From assembly GCA_035315345.1 (NCBI GenBank), contig DATFYA010000045.1, positions 1-64,000 of the forward strand: a stretch of DNA of 64,000 bases, given 5' to 3'. This DNA is from Candidatus Methylomirabilota bacterium. Lineage in GTDB: Bacteria; Methylomirabilota; Methylomirabilia; Rokubacteriales; CSP1-6. This document shows positions 57,997-64,000 of this stretch, in pieces. Position numbers and translations under genes: made by a program. The first letter of the stretch is position 1. Every line of letters begins with the position of its first letter. A model generated the notes under the pieces. It saw nothing but the letters and a program-made list of their open reading frames with translations. It was not told the origin of the DNA and ran no database searches.

Positions 57997-58637
57997 TGGC
58001 AGCGGTGGCCCTGAGCGGGGCCGAGGCCGGCCTCGTCTCCTGCGAGACATGCCGGCTGCTGTCGCGACCGGCCGACCCGTCGGACCCCGGCTACTGCCCG
58101 CGCTGCGGGGCGGAGCTGGTCTGGCGGCGCCGCAACTCGATCCAGTATGCCTGGGCGTTCCTGGTCGCCGCGGCGATCTGCTACATTCCGGCCAACGTCC
58201 TGCCGGTGCTTCACACCAACACGGTGACGGGATCCGAGGCCGACACCATCATGAGCGGGGTGATCTTCCTGTACACCTCGGGCTCGTGGCCGCTCGCCCT
58301 GGTCGTGCTGGTCGCCAGCGTGATGATCCCCCTCGGGAAGCTCATCGCGCTGGCCTACCTGCTGATCACGGTGCAGCGGGGCTCGGTCCGGAGCAACCGC
58401 GATCGGAGCCGGCTGTACCGGATGATCGAGATCATCGGTCGGTGGTCGATGCTGGACGTGTTCGTCGACACCTTCACGGTTGCGCTCGTGCAGCTGCAGC
58501 CGCTCATGTCGGTGGAGCCGGGGCCCGGGGTGGTCTTCTTCATGGCGGTGGTGATCCTGACCGTCATCGCGGTGCGGTGCTTCGATCCTCGCCTGATCTG
58601 GGACGCCGGCCGCCGCTGGGAGGTGAGTCATGCCTGA
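57996..58637 (+). CDS. pqiA: Paraquat-inducible protein A-like membrane protein, second copy
   Basis: A 213-residue homologue of the preceding protein, with its own cysteine ribbon (Cys16, 19, 34, 37) and four helices (for example IPANVLPVLHT, GVIFLYTSGSWPLALVVL). It appears to be the second half of a split PqiA. The start ATG 57996 overlaps the previous stop, and its end overlaps the pqiB start by eight bases, so all are co-translated. Confidence 0.85.
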   Translation: MAAVALSGAEAGLVSCETCRLLSRPADPSDPGYCPRCGAELVWRRRNSIQYAWAFLVAAAICYIPANVLPVLHTNTVTGSEADTIMSGVIFLYTSGSWPLALVVLVASVMIPLGKLIALAYLLITVQRGSVRSNRDRSRLYRMIEIIGRWSMLDVFVDTFTVALVQLQPLMSVEPGPGVVFFMAVVILTVIAVRCFDPRLIWDAGRRWEVSHA

Positions 58638-60336
58638 GCCCGTCGATCGCGGCGATCTGCCGCAGGCCACCGTGTCGCGCCCGCGGCGGACGAAGATCTC
58701 GGTTGTGTGGATCATCCCGATCCTGGCCGCGGTGATCGGCCTCGGCATCGCCATCCAGCGGCTCATGACCGAGGGGCCGACCGTCACCATCGTGTTCAGG
58801 AATGCGGAGGGTATCGAGGCCGGCAAGACGTTCGTCAAGTACAAGGACGTGAACATCGGGCACGTGTCCTCGGTGGTGCTGACCGACGGCTACGGCAAGG
58901 TGGAAGTGACCGCGAAGATCACGAAGAGCGCCGCCGGCCTGATGGTGGAGGATGCCAAGTTCTGGGTCGTCTCGCCCCGGATCACCCTCAGCGGCATCTC
59001 CGGGCTCGGCACCCTGCTGTCCGGGAACTACATCGGGCTGCAGCCCGGCCAGTCGACCAAGAGCCAGCGGCACTTCACCGGCCTCGATGAGGCTCCCGTC
59101 AGCACGGGCCAGCCGGGCAAGGCCTTCCATCTCAAGGCCAGTGACCTGGGATCGCTGGGCACCGGGGCGCCCGTCTACTACCGTCGCCTGCAGGCCGGTC
59201 AGGTCATCACGTACGATCTCGCCCCCGACGGCAAGAACATCGACATCACCGTATTCGTCAATGCGCCCTACGACAAGTACGTGACCCACGAGACGCGGTT
59301 CTGGAACGCGAGCGGTCTGGACGTCACGCTCGGGGCGGGCGGAGTGGACGTGCGCACCGAAGGCCTGGTCGCGCTGCTCGCCGGCGGCCTCGCGTTCGAC
59401 ACGCCCCCGTACGTGCCGGCCAGCGCCCCGGCGGACGCGAACGCGTGGTTCTCCCTCCACCGCGACCGCGCCGAGGCGATGAAGCAGCCCGACACCATCA
59501 GCCGCCGCTATGTCCTTTACTTCAACGAGACGGTGAGGGGACTATCGGTTGGCGCGCCCGTGCTCTTGTTCGGCCTGCCGGCAGGCGAGGTGGTCGACGT
59601 CGGTCTGAGCGTGGACATGATCACCGGCTCGATGCGCCCCCGCGTCGTCATCACGTTCTTCCCGGAGCGGCTCGTGGAGCGGGTCACTCCGGCCGGCCAG
59701 CAGGCCGCGCTCAAGGCCCTGGTGGAAGGCGATGCGCACACCCGCCTCGCCTTCGTGAAGCGCGAGGTGGAGGAGCGAGGGCTGCGAGCTCAGCTGCGCA
59801 GCGGCAATCTCATCACCGGGCAGCTTTTCGTCGCGGTGGACCGGTTCCCGAACGCACCCCGGGCGAAGGTCGACTGGAGCAAGGATCCGCTGGATCTGCC
59901 GGTGGTGGCGAGCACGGTTCCGGATCTGGAGGCCAAGCTCACGAGCATCCTCGCGAAGCTCGACCGCCTGCCCCTCGACGCGATCGGCAAGGAGCTGGAG
60001 AGCACGGTGACCAGCGCCAGCAAGCTCATGGCCTCCGTGGACGCGACGCTCGTGCCAGAGCTGAAGAACACGGTGGATAGTGCGAACCAGCTCCTCGGCG
60101 CGGTGGACCACCAGCTCGGGGTGACGCTCGACGAGGCGCGCCGGGTGCTCGCCTCGGCCGATCGCGTCCTCAAGAACACCGACACCACCCTCGTCGGCAC
60201 CGAGGCTCCGGCCCAGCAGGAGCTCCGCGACGCACTCCAGGAGATCGTGCGCGCCGCGCGCGCGGTCCGGGTGCTCGCCGACTATCTGGAGCGACATCCC
60301 GAATCGCTGATCCGTGGGAAGAACGGGGCTCAGTGA
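58630..60336 (+). CDS. pqiB: MCE-domain lipid-transfer protein PqiB
   Basis: A 568-residue protein with an N-terminal transmembrane helix (about 23-45) and three MCE domains (roughly 47-140, 160-255, 280-395). The first reads FRNAEGIEAGKTFVKYKDVNIG, the MCE hallmark of the YebT/PqiB group. A C-terminal helical region (about 430-560) with repeated ATLVPELKNTVDSANQLL-type heptads is predicted to form the needle-like coiled coil that spans the periplasm. The start overlaps the upstream gene and its TGA overlaps the pqiC start. Confidence 0.92.
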   Translation: MPEPVDRGDLPQATVSRPRRTKISVVWIIPILAAVIGLGIAIQRLMTEGPTVTIVFRNAEGIEAGKTFVKYKDVNIGHVSSVVLTDGYGKVEVTAKITKSAAGLMVEDAKFWVVSPRITLSGISGLGTLLSGNYIGLQPGQSTKSQRHFTGLDEAPVSTGQPGKAFHLKASDLGSLGTGAPVYYRRLQAGQVITYDLAPDGKNIDITVFVNAPYDKYVTHETRFWNASGLDVTLGAGGVDVRTEGLVALLAGGLAFDTPPYVPASAPADANAWFSLHRDRAEAMKQPDTISRRYVLYFNETVRGLSVGAPVLLFGLPAGEVVDVGLSVDMITGSMRPRVVITFFPERLVERVTPAGQQAALKALVEGDAHTRLAFVKREVEERGLRAQLRSGNLITGQLFVAVDRFPNAPRAKVDWSKDPLDLPVVASTVPDLEAKLTSILAKLDRLPLDAIGKELESTVTSASKLMASVDATLVPELKNTVDSANQLLGAVDHQLGVTLDEARRVLASADRVLKNTDTTLVGTEAPAQQELRDALQEIVRAARAVRVLADYLERHPESLIRGKNGAQ

Positions 60337-60923
60337 TGCGACCCGGCGCCGCCATCGCTGCCCTCTGCACCCTGGCCGGGTTGGTGGCCGGATGCGGATC
60401 CACGCCGGCGTCGCGCTTCTATACGCTGAGCGGGACCGTGACGGCCGCCCCGGCGGCAACGCCATTGCCAGTCTCGCTGGCGGTCGGGCCGGTCTCGGTG
60501 CCGGGCACCGTCGATCGCCCGCAGATCGTGGTGAACACGGGTGCCAACCAGGTGGAGGTCGACGAGTTCAATCGCTGGGCGTCGCCCCTGCAGAGCAACA
60601 TCTCCCGGGCGGTGGCGGAGAATCTGGTCGCGTTGCTCGGAGCCCCGCGGGTCACGCAAACCCTCGGGGTGGACTCGGACTTCCGCGTGGCGATCGAGGT
60701 GCAGCGCTTCGAATCGACGCCGGGTGACTCGGCGATGCTGGACGCAGCCTGGCTGGTGCGACGGGTGAAGGACGGCAAGATCGAGACGGGACGCACCACG
60801 GTGCGGGAGCCGGTAGCGCAGCGGGGCTACGACGCGCTCGTGGCCGCCCACAGCCGCGCGATCGGGCGCCTCAGCCAGGACATCGCGAACACGGTGCGGA
60901 CGCTGGACAGTGTTCCGCGCTAG
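60336..60923 (+). CDS. pqiC: PqiC outer-membrane lipoprotein
   Basis: A 195-residue lipoprotein with LVAGC-GS lipobox (mature Cys at about residue 20), then a DUF330/PqiC domain beginning ASRFYTLS, with GPVSVPGTVDRPQIV and the conserved NRWASPLQSNISRAVAENL segment. It anchors PqiB to the outer membrane in E. coli. ATG 60336 overlaps the pqiB stop (a GTG three bases earlier is an alternative). A small lipoprotein gene follows after 16 bp. Confidence 0.9.
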   Translation: MRPGAAIAALCTLAGLVAGCGSTPASRFYTLSGTVTAAPAATPLPVSLAVGPVSVPGTVDRPQIVVNTGANQVEVDEFNRWASPLQSNISRAVAENLVALLGAPRVTQTLGVDSDFRVAIEVQRFESTPGDSAMLDAAWLVRRVKDGKIETGRTTVREPVAQRGYDALVAAHSRAIGRLSQDIANTVRTLDSVPR

Positions 60924-60939
60924 AATGCGGAGCCAGAAC

Positions 60940-61170
60940 ATGCTCAAGGTCGTCACGCTGCTGATCCTGCTCGGAGTGCTCGCCGGCTGCGCCTCGTCTG
61001 CGTCCGACGAGTGGGCGAAGCCGGGCGGGACCAAGGAGCAGGCCAACAAGGACTCGGCGGACTGCCTCTTCGACGCCCAGACCATGCGCGGCGCCGGCGC
61101 CGCCATGACGGTGGATCAGGTGCAATACCGGCAGTGCATGGTGAACAAGGGCTACACGTCGAACAAGTAG
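60940..61170 (+). CDS. Small lipoprotein
   Basis: A 76-residue protein from ATG 60940 (GGAG seven bases upstream; longer starts at 60910 and 60925 are less likely). The signal ends with LLGVLAGC-AS, and the mature part has two cysteines in a CLFDAQTM...QYRQCMVNKGY pattern, which may form a disulfide. Such small lipoproteins occur beside envelope genes. The function is unknown. Confidence 0.68.
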   Translation: MLKVVTLLILLGVLAGCASSASDEWAKPGGTKEQANKDSADCLFDAQTMRGAGAAMTVDQVQYRQCMVNKGYTSNK

Positions 61171-61203
61171 CGGCGTCGAGGCAAGCCGCGGGCTACGCGA
61201 TGG

Positions 61204-61632
61204 CTATTTGACCCAGGTCTGGGTGCGGTAGAAGACGCCAAGGTAGCCGCGGACCTTCAGCGTGCCGCCCTCTTCCCAGACCTCGGCCTTGTAGACCTTG
61301 CCGTCGTCCGGGTCGAGGATGGTGCCGCCCTTGTAGCGATCCTTGTCGGGACTCAAGCCCTTGATGATCACGAGCCCGACGATCGGTTGGTCCTTGTCCT
61401 CGCCGGTGCAGGCGCTGCACTTCTTGCGCTGGCCCTGCGCGTTGACGGCGTCGGTCAGGCCGACGATCTTGCCGAAGAGCTTGCCGCCCTGCTCGTAGAG
61501 CTCGACCTCGGAGACGACCTTGCCGGTCTTCTCGTCGACAGTCTTCCACTTGCCGGCCGGCGACTCGGCCGCGAAGGCGAGGGAAGCGGTGAGAAGGCCG
61601 GTCAGCGTCCCGACGAGCAGCGATCGCCTCAT
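61204..61632 (-). CDS. DUF2147 secreted protein
   Basis: A 142-residue exported protein: signal peptide (1-21), then DUF2147 with SPAGKWKTVDEKTGKVVSEVELYEQ, KIVGLTD and the KCSACTGEDKDQPIVGLVIIKG region, plus a C-terminal RGYLGVFYRTQTW. Members are beta-barrel-like periplasmic proteins of unknown function. ATG 61632 lies two bases after the upstream lipoprotein's stop, so the pair is probably co-transcribed. Confidence 0.85.
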   Translation of the reverse strand: MRRSLLVGTLTGLLTASLAFAAESPAGKWKTVDEKTGKVVSEVELYEQGGKLFGKIVGLTDAVNAQGQRKKCSACTGEDKDQPIVGLVIIKGLSPDKDRYKGGTILDPDDGKVYKAEVWEEGGTLKVRGYLGVFYRTQTWVK

Positions 61633-61634
61633 GA

Positions 61635-62006
61635 CTACTGCTTGCGCAGGGTCACGTTCGCGACGTTGATCCCGTTGATCTTGCCGGTCATCTGATTGCC
61701 GGTCACGGTCAGCCAGCCGCTCGACGGCGACTCGAGCCGGATCGTGTTCCCCGACACCATCCCGCTGACATTCGCCACGTTGTTGACCACGGGGCCGGTC
61801 ACGTTGAAGTCGCCGCTCACGACCGATCCGCTCTGCTTCAGGGTTCCCCGAACGTCCCCCGATCCCACGCTCACGTTCTCGTAGGCCCACGTGCCAATCC
61901 AGGTGCCGGTCACGTCGACACTCGGCGGGGCGGCCGGTCCCGACGACGCGCAGGCGGTCACCGCGATCATCGTGCTCACGAGCAGCAGTCCGAGGGTGGC
62001 CTTCAT
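61635..62006 (-). CDS. Small lipoprotein, all-beta
   Basis: A 123-residue lipoprotein with signal and lipobox AVTAC-AS (Cys19). The mature part is rich in Val, Thr and Asn with repeating strand motifs (VTGTWIGTWAYENVSVG, GSVVSGDFNVTG, MTGKINGINVANVTL), suggesting a beta-sandwich. GGAGG is visible upstream of ATG 62006. No assigned function is known. It lies between the DUF2147 gene and the YSC84-type gene, all on the minus strand. Confidence 0.7.
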   Translation of the reverse strand: MKATLGLLLVSTMIAVTACASSGPAAPPSVDVTGTWIGTWAYENVSVGSGDVRGTLKQSGSVVSGDFNVTGPVVNNVANVSGMVSGNTIRLESPSSGWLTVTGNQMTGKINGINVANVTLRKQ

Positions 62007-62037
62007 GATGGGCCTCCTTCGTGGAGCGGTGCGTGCA

Positions 62038-62595
62038 TCACTTGTTGATCTTGCTGATCTTGGAGCCCTGGATCCCGAGTCCGGCCATCAGTCCTTTCTG
62101 GTCGAAGAAGATCGCGTACATGTCACTCTGCAGCGTGGTGGAGGTGAACGCGGTCGCGGCACCGGTATCGAGCACGGCGATGCTCGGCCCGGTGCCGAGC
62201 TCGAAGCCGCCGCTCTTGTTCAGGTATTCGAGGGCGGAAGCGGTCATGAAGAACAGCGCATAGCCGAATTTCTGGACCCCGGCCTGCAGGCCGTACGAGG
62301 CCGCGACCGAGTTGTAGTAACCGATCGTCTTGCCCTTCTGGCGAAGGGCTCCGTCGCCGTACTGCGCTCCAAACATGAAGCCGGCCTTGTAGATGCTGGG
62401 GAACACGAGGACCGCCTTGGCCCGATTGGTGAGCTCCTTCGCCTTGGGATCCTGGGCGTAGAGGTCCCGCAGGGCTCGGTCGACGTCGCGGTTGATCTCC
62501 GCCGCGCTGGCCGCGAACGCGGGTCGCGTCGTCGTCGTCAGTCCGATGGCGAGCACCACCGCGAGGAGGCCCGCTCCGAGTCGAGTGTTGAACAT
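62038..62595 (-). CDS. YSC84/SYLF-domain lipid-binding protein
   Basis: A 185-residue exported protein: signal peptide (1-28), then the SYLF domain with AKAVLVFPSIYKAGFMFGAQYGDG, GYYNSVAASYGLQAG and FMTASALEYLNKSGGFELG. Such domains bind phosphoinositides or other lipids in eukaryotes; bacterial members are exported and may bind lipids at the envelope. GGGAG precedes ATG 62595. The neighbouring genes (DUF2147, small lipoproteins, PqiABC) share the envelope theme. Confidence 0.88.
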   Translation of the reverse strand: MFNTRLGAGLLAVVLAIGLTTTTRPAFAASAAEINRDVDRALRDLYAQDPKAKELTNRAKAVLVFPSIYKAGFMFGAQYGDGALRQKGKTIGYYNSVAASYGLQAGVQKFGYALFFMTASALEYLNKSGGFELGTGPSIAVLDTGAATAFTSTTLQSDMYAIFFDQKGLMAGLGIQGSKISKINK

Positions 62596-62638
62596 CGTCC
62601 GCTCTCCCGCGATTACCGACAGGTTGAGGTGGCCCAGC

Positions 62639-63142
62639 TCACTTGACGAGGGGAATCTGCTTGGCGAGTTCGAAGTTCACCAGGGCCCGGAGCTTGTTCT
62701 CGACCTGATAGAGCCGGGCGACCTTCTTGGCGGGCAGCACCTTCTCGAATCGCGGGACGTAGGATTTGAGGATCGCGACGTGACTCGCCTCGAGGGCCAG
62801 GTAGTCGTTCAGGAGCGTGGTGGCGGTGGCGTCGCTCATCGACTCGTAGGACTTTGCGAAGCGATCGATCATCGCGAGCATCTTGTCGTAGTGGGCGACC
62901 ATGTCGCTCTGGTACGCGTTGTAGATCGGCCAGAACGTCTTCGCCTCACCCTCGGTCAGCGCGAGCGCGTCCGAGATGAGCAGCCGCTTGTCCGCTCGCG
63001 CCTTCTCCCGGAGGAGATCCATCTGGTCCGCCGGCTGGCCGGCCGGCTTGTCCGCGGGCTTGTCCTGCGCCCACGTCACGCCGTGCGTGAAACCGGTCAG
63101 GACCGCTCCGATCAACAACAGGCAACAGGCTCGACGTCCCAT
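62639..63142 (-). CDS. Small secreted helical protein
   Basis: A 167-residue exported protein with a signal peptide (1-25) and a Pro/Lys/Asp-rich linker. The mature domain is helical, with LTEGEAKTFWPIYNAYQSDM and EVIDRF-like IDRFAKSYESMS, then AKKVARLYQVENKLRALVNFELAKQIPL. The pattern recalls CpxP/Spy-like LTxxQ-type stress proteins, but the motif is not exact. The start follows a GGGAG site. It is divergent from the AI-2E-type gene, and palindrome copy H lies between them, so both may be controlled by the same factor. Confidence 0.72.
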   Translation of the reverse strand: MGRRACCLLLIGAVLTGFTHGVTWAQDKPADKPAGQPADQMDLLREKARADKRLLISDALALTEGEAKTFWPIYNAYQSDMVAHYDKMLAMIDRFAKSYESMSDATATTLLNDYLALEASHVAILKSYVPRFEKVLPAKKVARLYQVENKLRALVNFELAKQIPLVK

Positions 63143-63228
63143 CGGTGGCGCTCCCTTCGGCCGGCACGAAGCGGTGTACGGCGACTCTTCCAACCAGGGA
63201 GTATGGCGAAAGCAGTCAGCCGGGCCTA

Positions 63229-63246
63229 GTGGGACTTTGGTCCTAT
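63229..63246 (-). promoter_or_regulatory. 18-bp palindrome, copy H
   Basis: Minus-strand reading ATAGGACCAAAGTCCCAC. It lies between the small secreted protein gene (86 bp away) and the AI-2E-type permease gene (26 bp away). Confidence 0.78.
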
Positions 63247-63272
63247 ACCCCCGTTCCCGCCTCTGTGTTTCC

Positions 63273-64000
63273 ATGCGGTCCGTGACCGAGGGGAGAGCCA
63301 CGCTCCCGACGTGGGACGTCACCCGGATTCTCCTCGCCGTGCTCGCCCTGGGCGGGCTGATCGCGGCGAGCCTCTGGGTGCTGCGGCCGTTTCTCCCGGC
63401 GCTGATCTGGGCCACCATGATCGTGGTGGCGACCTGGCCGGCCATGCGCGCGGCCCAGCGGCGGCTGGCGGGCCGGCGCGCTCTCGCGGTGGCCCTGATG
63501 ACGGTGGCGATGCTGGTCATCGTCATCGCCCCGATCGCGGTGGCCATCGTCGTGGTGGTGGACCACGCGGACGAAGTCGTGGAGTGGTCGAAGGGCGTGG
63601 TCGTGGGCGCGGCGAGCGGTCCGCCGGTGTGGGTCAGCGGCCTGCCGCTCGTGGGCCAGAGGCTCGCGGGGGAGTGGGGCAAGCTCGCCGCCGGCCGGCC
63701 CGAGGACATCGCCGCCCAGATCGGTCCCTATCTCCGGGCGATCGGCGCCTGGATCGTCTTCAAGGCGGGGAGCCTGGGGCTGCTGCTCCTCGACCTGGTC
63801 CTCACCGTGATCATCGCGGCCATCCTGTACGCGCACGGCGAGCTCGTCGCCGACGGGGTGCGCGCCTTCGCGCGCCGCCTGGCCGGCGACGCGGGGGACC
63901 AGGTGGTGATCCTGTCCGGGCAGGCCATCCGCGCCGTCGCGCTGGGCATCGTGGTGACGGCTTTGGTGCAGTCGGTGATCGGCGGGATCGGCCTCGCCAT
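63273..64000 (+). CDS. AI-2E-family transporter (N-terminal part, runs off the window)
   Basis: At least 242 residues are visible from ATG 63273 to the right edge with no stop. Membrane segments include LAVLALGGLIAASLWVL, the FLPALIWATMIVVATWP hairpin and later helices. This is the PF01594 (YdiK/TqsA-like) permease family that exports autoinducer-2 or other small compounds. A clear ribosome-binding site is missing; GTG 63281 is another possible start, out of frame with this reading. Copy H lies 26 bp upstream. Confidence 0.85.
   Translation, partial: MRSVTEGRATLPTWDVTRILLAVLALGGLIAASLWVLRPFLPALIWATMIVVATWPAMRAAQRRLAGRRALAVALMTVAMLVIVIAPIAVAIVVVVDHADEVVEWSKGVVVGAASGPPVWVSGLPLVGQRLAGEWGKLAAGRPEDIAAQIGPYLRAIGAWIVFKAGSLGLLLLDLVLTVIIAAILYAHGELVADGVRAFARRLAGDAGDQVVILSGQAIRAVALGIVVTALVQSVIGGIGLA

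Noticed and set aside
61028-61040. GGGACCAAGGAGC, resembling the 18-bp palindrome
   Set aside because: It lies inside the small lipoprotein gene and has no right-hand arm; chance similarity.
1-64000. tRNA, rRNA, insertion sequence, integrase or phage genes
   Set aside because: None was recognised by eye in the gaps or frames; a covariance-model scan would be needed to exclude a tRNA fully.

Overview
The window is about 64 kb of very GC-rich DNA with densely packed genes on both strands. Outer-membrane and periplasmic functions (OprB-like porin, PqiABC lipid-transfer system, many signal peptides and lipoboxes) indicate a diderm (Gram-negative) bacterium. The gene content (form I CO dehydrogenase, IorAB-like oxidoreductase, peptide-type ABC transporter, sulfatase) fits an uncultured soil or sediment lineage such as Rokubacteriales (Methylomirabilota). 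That placement is inference: no rRNA gene, tRNA gene or other phylogenetic marker was seen. No CRISPR array, insertion sequence or prophage was recognised.

Region 1 (1-9.3 kb) starts with the tail of an unknown gene and a long inverted repeat of about 170 bp. A thioesterase-MATE-MFS efflux operon follows, divergent from an HxlR-type regulator with a clear palindromic operator between them. Next come an alpha/beta hydrolase and a 2-oxoacid oxidoreductase (IorA/IorB-like) coupled to a crotonase-family gene. Region 2 (9.4-17.7 kb, minus strand) is a catabolic locus: a two-subunit CoA-transferase whose subunits lie at opposite ends, an enolase-superfamily enzyme, a dipeptide-type ABC importer (SBP, DppB, DppC) and an MFS transporter. 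Region 3 (17.7-23.3 kb, minus strand) holds coxM-coxS-coxL of a form I aerobic CO dehydrogenase (AYRCSFR motif) with an XdhC-YHS fusion downstream and a carboxymuconolactone-decarboxylase-like gene upstream.

Region 4 (23.4-35.1 kb, plus strand) is a tightly overlapping run: SDR, inositol-phosphatase-like enzyme, GMC oxidoreductase with a cysteine cluster, Tat-exported amidohydrolase-like protein, GNAT-like protein, a class III aminotransferase fused to an acyl-ACP-reductase-like domain, a second GNAT-like protein and a second SDR. I read it as a candidate biosynthetic cluster for a long-chain amine or amide. This is one of the two main discoveries proposed.

Region 5 (35.1-64 kb) is an envelope and stress region. 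It includes HdeD, DUF3300, DUF2950, an amino-acid binding protein, a porin, DUF4105, a lipase-like lipoprotein, small secreted proteins, a HAD phosphatase, an octaheme-TPR cytochrome, a histidine kinase with LuxR-type and receiver-only regulators, a sulfatase plus a broken second sulfatase, PqiA-PqiA-PqiB-PqiC, small lipoproteins, DUF2147, a YSC84/SYLF protein and the start of an AI-2E-type permease. Eight near-identical 18-bp palindromes (consensus ATRGGACCAAGGTCCTAT) are scattered through its intergenic regions, two of them flanking the kinase/LuxR pair. A second signal, two arrays of four TCCGRA-like hexamers spaced 10-11-10 bp, abuts the -35 boxes of two neighbouring promoters. Together they suggest a local envelope-stress regulon controlled by the resident two-component system.
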